Of a DNA stretch of 64,000 bases, positions 1 through 11,326 are shown one piece after another. Position numbers and translations under genes: made by a program. The notes beneath the pieces were generated by a model. It was not told the DNA's origin. It worked only from the letters and a program-made list of their open reading frames with translations, and ran no database searches. Each line of letters begins with the position of its first letter. The stretch's first letter is position 1. The stretch is from Cephalopachus bancanus (lineage: Eukaryota > Chordata > Mammalia > Primates > Tarsiidae). The DNA is taken from assembly GCA_027257055.1 (NCBI GenBank), contig JAPVLO010000401.1, positions 186,001 through 250,000 on the forward strand. Reading direction: 5' to 3'.

Positions 1-589
1 AGGAGATGGGTTAAAGCTGCAAATAACAAGATTTAAGGTTAAGTATGGAGAATTTCCTGACAGAAAATCCTTTAGCACTGGAATGAAATATCAAAGGACT
101 CTTTCACCAGCATTGGCCTCCAAACCAACTTTGTTGGGTTATTTAAACCGCTTTGGTTCCTGTACGTGTTCATTGATCTCTGCAAGTGGACGATGCTTGA
201 TTATACTCTTAGCCCCTGGTTAAACTTGGAAACTTCTGCTAAAAAGATTCATATGATTTCTCACTAATAGCCCAGACTTTACACAATAATCCATATAACT
301 TAACTGTACCGTATTCCCTAAATCTATAACAAATATTCTCTTTCCATGAATACATAGAATTATCTAGCCTTTTAACCCACATAAACCAAGGCAACCTTGT
401 GATCAAGACTCTATCAGGTGTCATAATAAAAAATACATATAATTTAAAGCAACTAAAAATCTTTACTCAGCTTTAATGCAGATATATAAAGGTAGCAGGT
501 GGTGGTGAGTGTTGGGTGATTATTTTCCATCTACATATCTGCATGTGTTGTAAAGCAAAGCACCAACTGCCCTTTGCTTAGGACTATCT

Positions 590-592
<3 letters not shown>
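1..592. other. Unassigned unique sequence
   Basis: AT-rich single-copy-looking DNA. I see no recognisable repeat, open frame with coding character, or RNA gene. Confidence 0.5.
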
Positions 593-650
<58 letters not shown>

Positions 651-672
651 TGTGTGTATGTGTGTGTGTGTA
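593..672. repeat. Compound (GA)n-(GT)n microsatellite
   Basis: About 28 uninterrupted GA units (593-648) pass directly into GT units with one TA interruption. A short TTTTA-rich tract follows to about 700. Long pure GA runs are mutable and can adopt triplex structure. Confidence 0.97.
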
Positions 673-779
673 TAAATTATTTTATTTTATTTTATTTTTT
701 GCAGCTCAAAGTAGTTTTATTATCTAGCACAGGACATTGAAATCAAAGTGAAAGGTAACAGGGTTGGTTTTTTTTCTTT

Positions 780-1010
780 TTTAAAAATAAATTTTTTTTT
801 TACAAATTGATGCAAAACAGATCTCCATATTTGGGGTATATGTGACAATTTAATACATTCACATAATTTGTAAAGATTAAATCAGTGTAACTGGGACATC
901 TATCACCTTAAATATTTATCTTTTCTTTATATAAGAAACATTATAATTATTGTTTTCTAGTTATTTTGAAATATACAGTAGATAATTATAAACCATATAG
1001 CTAATAGCCT
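780..1010 (-). mobile_element. Old L1 3' UTR fragment (L1MB/L1MA-like)
   Basis: The plus strand reads as the reverse complement of an old L1 3' end: a poly-T region, then 'ggggtatatgtgac', a 'taaatcagtgtaa' block, 'atctatcacctt' and 'tattttgaaatatacagta'. The order and spacing match the mammalian L1MB-type 3' UTR. Edges are approximate. Confidence 0.75.
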
Positions 1011-1071
1011 TTAACAGAGATTGTGTTGTGCCTCCCTCTGGAACAAAGGGTAGGTTTTCTTATAATTTAAT

Positions 1072-1544
1072 ATGCTAGGCAGTATAATGGCAACCTGAAG
1101 ATGTCCATATCCTAATCCCTGGATTCAGGATATTCAGAGGAATATGTTACCTTATATGTCAAATGAGAATTCAGATGAAATTAAGAATGCAAATATACTG
1201 AAGGACATTACAATAAGAAAATGTTCCTGGATTATTCTGGTAGGTCCAATGTAATCCTAAGGAAACTTTCAAGTGGAAGAGGAAGGTAGTAGAAGATGTC
1301 AGAGTGATTTTACGTGAAAAGGACTCAAGTTGACTGCCAGTTTTGAAAATGGAAGAAACAGACCATGGGCCAAGGGACGCTGGTGGCCTCTAAAAGCTGG
1401 AAAAGTCAAGGAAATGAAAAATAAATTTTACCACAGTGAGGCTCAATTTGGACTTCTGACCTCCAGGACTGCAAGATAATACATTTGTCTTGGTAGAGCC
1501 ACTAAGTTTGGAGTAATTTGTTACAGCAATAGGAAACTAATACA
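1072..1544 (+). mobile_element. MaLR-type solo LTR (MLT1-like)
   Basis: Starts TGCTAGGCAG and ends TAATACA. Internal consensus phrases include 'gatgtccatatcctaatccc', 'ggcctctaaaagctggaaaa', 'tttggacttctgacctccag' and 'ccactaagtttg'. These are characteristic of the MLT1C/D group of ERVL-MaLR LTRs. No internal retroviral sequence is present, so it is a solitary LTR. Confidence 0.8.
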
Positions 1545-3381
1545 GCTTGGCAGATAGAGATAGAGTCCTGCTCTGGAGCAAAGGGCACAGATGCTTACTA
1601 TGTGGTATAATAAAGATAATGTGTCTTTCCAGGGTTTAAAGCAGGCATGCTTATTTCCTATTATAAAATATTCAGATTCCCTAAGTTCAGGTTATTTTTT
1701 CGGATGGAGCACAACCCGCTGTGAATGCTGGTATTATCCAGTCCTATTTGCATCGTCTTGTGGGTATTGGGGCTTGGAGGAACTGGATCAAATACTGATA
1801 TTCTGGCTACTATGATTGTGATGAATAATAATCTGTCCTTTGTCTATGATCCAGGAATCTCATGTCTTCTGCCAGTGTCAATAAAACTCTAGTAGGCTGA
1901 CTTGTTAGTTTGCAACTAGGCCCTTCACAGTGTGTTCATTTTAATGTACTGCTGTAAAAATTTCTTTTCAAATCTTCTGGACCAGGACTAAGCAATTCTG
2001 TAATCACTGCCCTCAAGATACTGTTTATTCTCTTTCCATACACTAAGGGATAAAGTGTCACAATGTCTCTTTCTAATTTCACAAAGATCAGAGACCAGTT
2101 TACAACCAGACTGGAAATAAAATAAAAAACACAAGTTGTATAACTGCAGATAGTGTGAAAAAAATCTCTTTCTTTTGAAAATTTACCATGAGGGCAGCTA
2201 CTAAAAAGTTCCGTCTTTTTTCTCAACTACAGAATTTCTCCACTGCCACATTTCTCCATTTATCTTTCTTTCTCCATGACGTGCTGTATGAAGAGAAAAT
2301 CCTTGGGAATTAGTCTTTCATTCTTTTCTCATGAGAAGCATTTCCCTCTCTGAGTTTTTGGAGAATTAGATTTCCCTTTTGGCTATACCATAAAGCTTCC
2401 TGTCTTCTTCAGCTACTTTCTTGTTTTCAGCCTAAACTCTGGCAAAACTTTTGTGTTTCAGAAGTCATCTGTATCAAAAATTTTGTTTTACAGATGTGAA
2501 AAAATAAGGCCATTAATGACCAGGAGAGTTTGTTGCGTTAAGTGTCTTCTCACTTAACTATCAGTGTCTTGGGGGAAATCGTCTTAGTCATATCAGTCCC
2601 CATCCCTTTGACACAAGGCCTGTCTCAGTTGTTAGTCTGGTTTAACATTATTGCTTTTTCTCAACATCTCTAGAAATATAACCATGAAATTGAAATGAAT
2701 GTATTTTCAGATTAACTGTGGCCAGAGAAACTGACCTATAGACAAATAAACTCCTAACTGTGCTCATTTTATAATTAATTAACTAAAGACACGTGTATTG
2801 AGAACTTAACATGTGCCAGGGCCTCTTGGGTACTGGAACAAGGCCTGGATTGAGGCTGAAGAGAAGCTTCCTGTAAGAGTTTGAGGAGGTCTTTATTTGG
2901 GAAGAAACTGAGAGGGAGATCCTGGGGCCTGGATTGTGAGGGAATCTGGGACTCTAACGAAAGAAGAACTTTGTAGGTTTCATTTTTTATTCTTTTTTTT
3001 TTTTTGCCAGTATCATGGCACTTTTTCCAGAGTCAGAAACTTGACTAAAACATTTCTTCCTCTTAACATGTGGAATGAGAAAAGGGACACATTTTGTTTT
3101 TCTTTTGCAGTTTTTTCCCTTTGAGAGAGAGGAATAAAAACCCCTAAACTCTCATGTCCATGCTCCTGGAAGTCACCAATAAATAATGTGAGCCAGGGTC
3201 TTTTTCTATTTTGCAGTGTACCTATTGGATTCTCCATACATGCTCTGGTTATATGTCTGAAATTTGTGCTTTTTTTGTTCTGCAGAGTACCAAGTGACTA
3301 ACTCTTCTAAAAGATTTGGAAGGAGCTGGAGATTTACCAGCTTGGTTAATAATAAACTTAATGTATTCTCTGCAAAATATA
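1545..3381. other. Unassigned sequence
   Basis: No confident repeat family apart from a short L2-like phrase near 2795-2840 ('acatgtgccagggcctcttggg'-type wording, weak). Several 60-96 residue open frames on both strands overlap one another and show no conserved protein features. Confidence 0.4.
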
Positions 3382-3615
3382 CAGAAGGTGTCAAAAAATG
3401 TATACACATTTTAAGTGTGGCATTTGCTCAAAAGGTGGCGTTAATCAAATGATTGCTAGCGTCACCATGTGACAGGCAAGATAGTCAAAGAAAATGGCAG
3501 AAGCATGGTTGAGCAAACATTATAGTACACATTGCTACCATAATTCAATTCAATTTTGAAAAGTAATACATAGATAACACCTTTTAAAATGAATATACAT
3601 TTTTTGGGTACCTCT
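3382..3615. mobile_element. Mariner-like MITE flanked by TA
   Basis: A 234-bp segment lies between two TA dinucleotides (3380-3381 and 3616-3617). The left end reads agaaggtgtcaaaaaatgta and the inverted right end agaggtacccaaaaaatgta. Both continue into a related 'tacAcattttaa/tattcattttaa' stretch, giving imperfect terminal inverted repeats of about 28 bp. Short length, no transposase frame and a TA target duplication fit a Tc1/mariner non-autonomous element. The exact family is not identified. Confidence 0.65.
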
Positions 3616-4099
3616 TATATCATGCATAAAATATTCAAATTTTAAGGAAAGATTGGGCCACATAAAAACTTAGTTCTTAACAGAACCTCTTCTTGATTGG
3701 AGAAATGTAAGCAAAGGATTTTATATATTCTGGTAAAGTTATGTAGTTTATGCTTTTCTGTTCTGACTATTACAAAAGGAAAAGAGAGAAAAGGCTTCCA
3801 CGTGTAGCAGAGATACACCTCAAAAGCAGGAGACAAGTAAACCCCTGGACTCCTGCACCCCTCCAGCCTTCAAGGAGCATGGAAAAGGTCTATGCAACAA
3901 CAGAAGATGCTTCAAGACAAATTATGAGTCCATAAGAAATAAATTAATGTCTTTTTCATTAGTTGCAAAGGCATGGTTGTTATATGGTCGTTACCAAAAA
4001 ACATCCCTAAATCTGTCTCTCACACTGAGCTTATGTATAGGCAAGAGCTACATGTCATTCATGACTGATAAAACTGTAAGTGATAATGCTCACAATGTA

Positions 4100-4200
4100 C
4101 ACTGTCGGATGATGGTGACACTGAAAACCCAGACTTCACCACTACACAATATGCCCATGTAACAAAACTGCACTCAGAGTCTCTAAGTGTATTTTAAAAA
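4100..4200 (+). mobile_element. L1 3'-end fragment
   Basis: The phrase 'gatgatggtgacactgaaaa', followed by 'cagacttcaccactacacaa' and 'atgtaacaaaactgcac', is the familiar terminal part of a sense-strand primate/mammal L1 3' UTR. Short and diverged. Confidence 0.6.
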
Positions 4201-4272
4201 ATGGTAAGTGAGAACAAATACGATTTCTACAACTTTTATGAGAAATAAAACTACATTTAAATGTAGGAGCAG

Positions 4273-4578
4273 CTGGGCTCGGTGGCTCAGTCTGTAATCC
4301 CGCGCCTTTGGGAGGCTGAGGTGAGTGGATTGCCTGAGCCCGCGAGTTCGAGACCCGCCTGGGCAGCGAGACCTCATCTCTACAATAAATCAAAAATTAG
4401 CCGGGCGTGGTAGCACATGCCTGTAATTCCGGCTATTTGGAAGGCTGAGGCGGAAGGATCACCGGAGCCCAGCAGGTCGAGGCTGCGGTGGTCGGGAGCG
4501 GCCACTGCACTCCAGTCTGGGTGACAGAGTGAGACTCCAACTCAAAAAAAAAAAAAAAATAATAAAAATAAAAAAAAT
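4273..4578 (+). mobile_element. Lineage-specific dimeric Alu
   Basis: Complete left and right 7SL-derived monomers joined by the 'ctacaataaatc' linker, ending in an A-rich tail. Flanked by a 14-bp target-site duplication (4259-4272 and 4579-4592, aaatgtaggRgcag). The right-arm GGCCAC hairpin is present with one change. Confidence 0.97.
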
Positions 4579-4592
4579 AAATGTAGGGGCAG

Positions 4593-6041
4593 TTTATATT
4601 GATTAATATTTAACTAGTTAAGGCGATAAACACAATATTTTTAAAATCTCTTTTTAGTAGGCAGTCTAAGTTAATGTTTATAATCTAATCTTTCTCTAAA
4701 GACATTTTGCTATAGAAGAAGCATATGTTGTGATTCATGTACCCATTCTTGTTATTGGCCTGGCCGTTTGACCTACTAAGCTAAAGCTAGTTATTAGCAT
4801 TTATCTGTAACTGTTTCTGGAATTGGCAGGATGATACCTGGAAATGGATAAACTTTAGTAGTTTACTTAATACACTCAAAAAGTACCAACAAAAAGTTTG
4901 ACAAAAATGTTTTTCACAAATGAGGAAGACAGGAAAGTAAAGAACAGGGTAGAAAGAATAAAGGATAAGTAAAAAATAAGTAAAAATGCTGCATTTCCCT
5001 CATGGGATAGATTTTTCAACAACTCCTGAAGGCCAAAATATAAACTATGACCTCTCAAGATCCTTTGTGGTTCTATTTTAAGAAGTAATTTAAAAAATTT
5101 AATATTCTTGTCTTCTCACAACATTAATTCATTCCTACTCTAGACTTAAGAATTTTAATAGAATTTATTGTTTATTCATTCGCATAAATAATGTGGATTG
5201 TGAAAAAAATCCTTAAATGAGTTAATATATATGACACCCTTAGAACAGAATTTGGCACGTATGCACCTCATAAGTGTTTGTTATTTTTTCAAAAGAGTAA
5301 AAAAAAAAAACCCTCTTAATAATGAGTCTAATCATTTAAGCTTTTTATGGTTAGGCTTTGGAATATCTTCTGGACAAAAGTTTCTGCAGCCAAGCACATT
5401 AATTTGAGTGCATTGAGTTGGTTTCCCGGAGGACTTGATGACATTTTCGACTGTCTAGGATGACTTTTGAGGCTATCTTTGACGATTTATGTCAAAAATC
5501 TCTTCTAGTCTCTTGAATTTTGGGAGGCAACCGGAGATGTTTTGAAATAAACTGACCATTAGATGTCGCTTTCTTCTTACTGCTTTTGGTTTTAGGAAGT
5601 GTGACCTGGGTTTAAGCCTTTTGCTTTTCTTCTTATTTTTTGAATGTCTATAAATAATCTCTATGTCAAAGTTAAACGGGAAATTTAATTTTAGATTAGT
5701 AGATAAGAGACAATACTCAACTCCTTGGAATGATTGAATCTTGGGTCTGTTTTAAGTTGGCCTGACTCAATGTCCCTAGCTGACTAAATTTGGAAATGTA
5801 GTATTTGTGTTTTTCTTTCTTGCTGAAGTTAGCATAGCATTATTTCTATACCAGATGTTTATGTTTGAGTGTATCTTTATTCAGATTAACTTCATGAGTT
5901 TTTATCTAGCAATCACTGAGTGAAAAACGTATTTTTTAAACACTTGTTTAGAGTGGCTTTTCCAAAAAACCTGTGTGATCTGCCTCCTTCCACCAAAGAG
6001 CTCAGGAACAAATAACAATTTGAAAAAGAGAAAACAAATAC
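4593..6041. other. Unassigned AT-rich sequence
   Basis: No confident repeat, RNA or coding feature. It ends at the start of an LTR. Confidence 0.4.
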
Positions 6042-6395
6042 TGTTGAATGTTTATGTCTCCTCCAAAATTTATGTTGAGAATTAATCCCCATTGTGGTGG
6101 TATTGGGAGGTGGACCCTTTAGAAGGTAGTTAGACCATGAGGGTTCATGAATGGATCAGTGCCTTATAAAAGGACTGGTGGGAAAAAGCTTAGATCCCTT
6201 TGACCTTCTGCCATGGGAGGATGCCATGGCAGGAACACACCATCAGTGGAGCAGGCCATCACCAGATATCAGCTCTGTCAGGGTCTTGATCTGGGACATC
6301 AAGACTCGTGAAAAATTGCAGCCATCAGACTCATGAAAAATTGCATTTCTGTTCTTTACAGATTGCCCAGTCTCAAGTATTTTATTTATCGTGAT
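6042..6395 (+). mobile_element. MaLR LTR (MLT1A-like) with internal duplication
   Basis: Recognised from 'tttatgtctcctccaaaatt', 'taatccccattgtggtggta', 'ttgggaggtgg', 'gaccatgagggttcatgaat' and a terminal 'gattgcccagtctcaagtat', all MLT1A/MST-type LTR wording. The 3' part carries a roughly 24-bp tandem duplication (6297-6320 and 6323-6345, both ending gtgaaaaattgca or atgaaaaattgca). Confidence 0.8.
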
Positions 6396-6792
6396 TTTAA
6401 GAAAGAAACTGATTCAAAAATTTCTTCCTTTTAGTCTTACCCTTGCTTCAGAATTGTTCCCCCTCATAATTTCCATTCTGCAGAAGCCTGACATTGAGCA
6501 ACCTCCAAGAGGAGGTTTTGAGCTCTTTGAGAATTATTTCTTTGGTGGTCATAGGGCTTTGCACCATTCAAGAGCTGTGATTAGTAAAGATTATTAGCAA
6601 CTTTGAGTTTGAGAATGTGCCCAAAATTTATGAAGAGCTCATCTAATATGAGTTTTAAAATTTACACAGGTGTCCCAAACCAAAAAAATGAAACAAGCAA
6701 CTTTTTGCATTTTATAAAACTGACTTCTCTTCTTGCTTTTGTTCCTCCTGATGTGTAAAAGAAAAAAAAAAATCATAACCCTTAAAATGCTG

Positions 6793-7025
6793 TATTAGTT
6801 TGTTAGGGCTGCCATTACAAAATGCCATGGACTGGGTGACCTAAACAACAGACATTTATTTTCTTCCAACTTTGGAGGTTGGAAGTTCAAAATTAAGGTG
6901 GCGGCAGGGTTGGTTTCTCTTGAGGCCTTTCTCCTTGACCTGCAGATGGCCACCTTCTCTCTGTTTCCTTCCATGTTCTTTCTTCTGTGGCCAGCCTCTG
7001 GTGTCTCTGTGTATCCAAGTTTCCT
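6793..7025 (-). mobile_element. MaLR-type LTR fragment
   Basis: 'tgtattagtttgttagggct', 'gactgggtgacctaaacaac' and 'gcagggttggtttctcttga' are the reverse complement of the 3' half of an MLT1-group LTR. The 5' part of the LTR is missing or too diverged to follow past about 7025. Confidence 0.7.
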
Positions 7026-7919
7026 CTGCTTAAAGCAACCAGTTTCTTCTGTTTTAAAGTGATCTCTTTCTATAAAATACTTTAATCTTTTCAGCTCTTT
7101 CTACCTTTCACTGGGTCTCCTGATTTTTCCTTCCCAAGATGGTATTTGGATTCAAGCAGAAGCTTAGTATCCTGATGAGACTGGGAAAAGCTTTTGCCTT
7201 CTGGGCCCTTCATCGAATGGACCCTTATCCCACCTTAGTGACTAGGCATCCAGTGCTGGGTTTCCTCATGGTGGGCTGGCTGGATCCTATTCCTGGTCAT
7301 TCTCCTGACTTCTGCTGCCAATCACCACAAGATATGCCATTGCCTCTAGAGGTGAGGTCTCTGCAGCCTCTCACCTTTTTCTACAGTTATCAGGTATCTT
7401 CCAGTTCTTGTGAAAGACTTTGAACTGAATGAGAAGATTATTGAAAGTCTTTAATGATTTCTTTGAGCTATTTTACAATTCCGTAAGTTGTAGAAAACTA
7501 ATAATGATACAGATAATTCTTTTCCACAGAAATGCAAAGTAACTATATACAGTGGAATGCGATAGCTTATTTCCCTGTGCACAGATCCATTTTATATAGA
7601 TACATAAATTTTTTTGCTGTAAAAGAATATATAAATGTTCTTTGAAATCTCCTTTGAACCAGATGTACATCTTACTTGTTCTCTCATTAATTAAAGAGTT
7701 AAATACAAACTTTGATGTGCTCAGTCTATATCCGTGTGAGAGTTATTATTATAATCCCCTTGCAAAATAAAATTATCGTTTAACAAGTTCACTGTTCTTA
7801 GAATTTCCATGTTCCCTACCCAGGAATGCAAGATCTCCTGCATGCTATGCTCAAGTGATGGACAGCTAGAAGTGCTATCTCTGGCTCATCTAATTAGCCA
7901 TGCATAGGATTTGGAAATT
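7026..7919. other. Unassigned sequence
   Basis: No confident feature. A 94-codon frame at 7139-7423 has no recognisable domain and probably includes LTR-derived sequence. Confidence 0.35.
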
Positions 7920-7982
7920 GTTTCTTTTTCTTTTCTTTTCTTTCCTTTCCTTTCTTTTGGGTGGGGGGCAGGTGGGGGAGGT
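7920..7982. repeat. Polypyrimidine tract joined to a G-rich tract
   Basis: An imperfect (TTTC)n tract (7920-7959) switches directly into a G-rich run with three G clusters (7958-7982). It has possible triplex or G-quadruplex character. Confidence 0.8.
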
Positions 7983-8091
7983 GGTTTCTATTAGGCTGTG
8001 ACCCAGAAAGGTGGTATATGAGCCCTGATTTCTCTCCTGGGGGTTCCAGGCAACATGCTGGCTAGCTTTGCCCTCTTAAAACTTTCTTTCT

Positions 8092-8396
8092 AGCCGGGCT
8101 CGGTGGCTCAGCCTGTAATCCCGCGCCTTTGGGAGGCTGAGGTGAGTGGATTGCCTGAGCCCGTGGGTTCGAGACCCACCTGGGCAACTCGGTGAGACCT
8201 CATCTCTACAATAAATCAGAAAAAATCAGCCGGGCGTGGTAGCGCATGCCTGTAATTTGGGCTACTTGGAAGGCTGAGGCGGAAGGATCGCAGAGACCAG
8301 CAGGTTGAGGCTGCAGTGGCCGGGAGCGGCCACTGCACTCCAGTCTGGGTGATAGAGTGAGACTCCAACTAAAAAAAAAACCAACAAACAAAAACA
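8092..8396 (+). mobile_element. Lineage-specific dimeric Alu
   Basis: Full dimer with a 14-bp target-site duplication aaaactttctttct (8078-8091 and 8397-8410). The left arm carries GTGGG-TTCGAGA-CCCAC at 8163-8179, a paired variant of the subfamily hairpin. Confidence 0.97.
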
Positions 8397-8410
8397 AAAA
8401 CTTTCTTTCT

Positions 8411-8538
8411 TTCTTTTTTTAAAATAGAGATGGAGGCTTTATGTTGCTTGGGCTGGTCTTGGACTCCTGGCCTCAAGTGATCTTCCCACCTCAGTTTCCC
8501 AAAACACTAGGATTACAGGCATGAGTCATCGCCCCTAT
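8411..8538 (-). mobile_element. Old Alu monomer (FLAM/AluJ-like)
   Basis: Reverse-complement left-arm wording ('gctggtcttggactcctggc', 'gattacaggcatgagtcatc'). It directly abuts the tail duplication of the preceding Alu. Confidence 0.8.
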
Positions 8539-9752
8539 TCCCCTTTAAATTCGTTCTACCTCCTGCCTACTATTTGAACTTTTATTTCCTTTTCTATGTA
8601 CAGGAAAGTTGCTTTTATGTCATAACCTGCATCCTTTCTGCATAATTCTATATTCTGCACTTAAAACTCTGTGTTAAAGAAAGACTTTAGGATTCAAAAA
8701 ATTCATTTCCCTGAAAGTAAAGCCTGTTGTTTCAATTGTATTCAAATATAATCTAAAACCCAAAATTAATTTCTTTTAAGTGATTAATACTACTGATTCA
8801 AAGTGAGGGAGAGTTCTGGGAAAACTGGAAACTAGAAATTATTGGCGTGAAAATACATTGCCTGTATATCTAAAAATGTTATCCTTATTCTCATGATTGT
8901 GATTTTTTGGGGTCTGCATTGAGTATCTGTAGTAATATATAATGCAATGTGTTCTTTGGTGCTGGAGAAAATGCTTCTATAGCAATTCATTAGATTAATG
9001 CTGTATCTTGTGTTTACTTCATATGCTGGGAGAAAATGCTTTGTTAGCACTTTCAATCTACCTTTATTCACGGCAAAGGTCAGTTCATTGCTCTTACTCT
9101 TTATTGCTTCCCTTAAAATTCTTTAAAAAGATTAATAAGCTGCCTTTTTCTCTAATCACATTTACCCTGATTCATCTGTTTGATACGCATCCTTTCATTC
9201 CATCAGTTAACCCCCTTCTTAATTTTTAGTGTGGTTTGATTTCTCATATACAAGCAATTTTTGTATTTGGTTGGAATGCTCTTAAAACAGTCTAAAAATT
9301 GCTTTTTCTTGTTTTTATATAGAGCATCTGGTGAATTTTACATCATATATCCCAGCTTTTGCTGAGTTTAATATTTTGCCCTTTAATTTATCCAAAACTT
9401 ACATTTTCTGGCTGCCAACCATCTCTTTCTTAAATTTATTAATCTTTTCTTATATCATCAGCCAACTTTGTTGGAGGGTAGGGTGGGAGGGCATTTTCTA
9501 CAGAGAATCAAAGCGAGTTTTATTACTTAATAAAAACTCTTCAGTCAGACTGTAGGAAGCCATGTTGAACTACAGATTGTGGGCCATTGTCCAGGGCCAC
9601 TCACTAATACCATGTTCACATTGTACTCAGCTTAATTTCTTCCTTTGCAAAATTAGACATTATTAAGATGTTATGGAACTTCAGTGTTTCTCACATGTGG
9701 GTAAACTCATGGATGCTAAATATATGAATAAAAAAATTAAATGTAATCGTTT
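8539..9752. other. Unassigned sequence
   Basis: AT-rich DNA without recognised repeats. Overlapping short frames on both strands lack coding features. Confidence 0.4.
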
Positions 9753-9907
9753 TAGTTCATTTTCTGCCACTATACGGGATACCATAGATTGGGTAATTTG
9801 TAAAGAAGAGAAATTCATTTCCCACAGTTCTAGAGGCTGAGAAGTCCAAGAACATGGCGCTGGCATCTGGTGAAGGTTTTCTTGCTGTATTATAACATGG
9901 TGGAAGG

Positions 9908-10052
9908 AGCCCGGCCTGGTGGTTCATGTCTGTAATCCCAGCACTCTGGGAGGCAGAGGCAAGAGGATTCCCTGAGCCCAGGGGCTTAAGACTAGCCTGT
10001 GCAACTTGGTGAGACCTCATCTCTACAATAAATAAAAAAATTAACTGGGGTG
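9908..10052 (+). mobile_element. Alu left monomer, 3'-truncated
   Basis: Left-arm sequence from 'gcccggcctggtggttcatg' through 'acctcatctctacaataaat', stopping just inside the right arm. It lies inside the MaLR LTR. Confidence 0.85.
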
Positions 10053-10091
10053 AATTTGCTTTTATAACAAACCCAGTCTTGAAATAAGGAC

Positions 10092-10425
10092 CTGCTGGGC
10101 TCAGTGGCTCAGGCTGTAATCCCGTGCCTTTGGGAGGCTGAGGTGAGTGAATTGCCTGAGCCTGTGGGTTCAAGACCCACCTGGGAAACTTGGCGAGAAC
10201 TCATCCCTATAATAAATAAAAAACTAGCCAGGCATGGTAGCGTGCTCCTGTAGTTCCAGTTACTTGGAAGGCTGAGGTGGAAGGATCACTGGAGCCCAGC
10301 AGGTCAAGGCTGCAGTGGATGGGAGTGGCCACTGCACTCCAGTCTGGGCGACAGAGTGAGACTCCAACTAAAAAAACAATACAAAACAAAACAAAAAAAC
10401 AAAATAAAACAAAACGAACAAAAAA
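10092..10425 (+). mobile_element. Lineage-specific dimeric Alu
   Basis: Full dimer with a long CAAAA-rich tail and an 11-bp target-site duplication, gaaataaggac / gaaatagggac (10081-10091 and 10426-10436). The left-arm hairpin is GTGGG-TTCAAGA-CCCAC (10164-10180). Confidence 0.95.
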
Positions 10426-10747
10426 GAAATAGGGACTATTCTTGAGATAACAGCATCATCTGTTCATGAGGGCAGAGCCTTTATAACCTAATCACCTCTT
10501 AAAGGTCTCACCTGTTAATACTGTTACAATGGTAATTAAATTTCAACATGTGTTTTGGATAGGACATTTAAGACAGCAACAATTCATAGTTTATAAAGTA
10601 TACTGGTTTAGAATGCAAATTTTAGAATATATTATTTTTATAACAGCACTAATCACAGTAATAATAGCTGACAGTTATTAAATGTGCCCTATATTGAATA
10701 CTGATATAAACATTTTCTATGTATTAATCACCTTAATGTCATAACAG

Positions 10748-11060
10748 GTTGTTTGTTTTTTTTTTTTTTTTGAGTCAGGATCTCACTCTGTCACCCAGGC
10801 TGAAATGCAGTGGTACGATCACAGCTCACTGGAGCCTCGACTTCCTGAGCTTGGGTGATCCTTCCACTTCAGCCTCCCAAGTAGCTGGAACTACAGGCAT
10901 GTGCCACCATGCCTGGCTAAGTTTTTGATTTTTTTTTTTTTTTGTAGGATGAGTCTTGCTAGGTTGCCTAGGCTGGTCTTGAATTCCTGGGCTCAAGCCA
11001 TCTTCCTGCCTTGACCTTCCAGTGTGCTGGGATTATAGGCTTGAGCCTCTGCACCCAGCC
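10748..11060 (-). mobile_element. Older AluJ-like dimer
   Basis: Reverse-complement dimer with a 5' poly-T and no subfamily hairpins. Flanked by cataacag at 10740-10747 and 11061-11068. Confidence 0.92.
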
Positions 11061-11234
11061 CATAACAGATTTTTTAAGGCAGGTAGCATTGCTTTCATTG
11101 TAAACATGTGGAGCCTGAATCATCAGGAGCTTCTTAATATGTCACAATTTAAAAATGTATCTGTGTATTTGTTTTAATCAGATATGATAAGACACACAGA
11201 CATGAAAATGATTGTCATGAAGGAAGACATTTTA

Positions 11235-11326
11235 ACTCACAGTTTCCTATAAACAGGAGGTATGGCATGCCATGCATGTGGTCGTGCATGGCATGCCATA
11301 CCTCCTGTTTATAGGAAACTGTGAGT
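11235..11326. repeat. Perfect inverted repeat, 42-bp arms, 8-bp spacer
   Basis: The left arm 11235-11276 is the exact reverse complement of 11285-11326 over 42 bases, with spacer tgtggtcg (11277-11284). The arms contain 'cctcctgtttatagg' and 'gcatgccat'. It can form a long hairpin or cruciform. The right arm continues into a tandem duplication, so the left arm is probably the copied one. Confidence 0.98.

Larger units (their letters stand above)
9753..10565 (-). mobile_element. MaLR LTR (MST/MLT1-like) split by two Alus
   Basis: Three LTR pieces remain in order. 9753-9907 contains 'gattgggtaatttgtaaaga' and 'cagttctagaggctgagaag'. About 10053-10091 contains 'tataacaaacccagtcttga'. 10437-10565 contains 'gttcatgagggcagagcc' and 'cctaatcacctcttaaaggt'. 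The pieces join into one minus-strand LTR once the Alus at 9908-10052 and 10092-10425 are removed. Confidence 0.85.

Noticed and set aside
593..672. CRISPR-like or satellite array
   Set aside because: It is a simple dinucleotide microsatellite. No spacer-repeat structure exists anywhere in the window.
1037..1585. Matching 15-base words ctctggaRcaaaggg on either side of the MLT1-type LTR (1037-1051, 1571-1585)
   Set aside because: They do not abut the LTR ends, and LTR target duplications are about 5 bp, so this is probably coincidence.
8961..9044. Short repeat 'gctggagaaaatgctt' versus 'gctgggagaaaatgctt'
   Set aside because: Too short and unsupported by flanking similarity to call a duplication.
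9757..10173. 138-codon minus-strand frame
   Set aside because: Reads through antisense Alu and LTR sequence; the [15 protein letters not shown] peptide recurs in every Alu.
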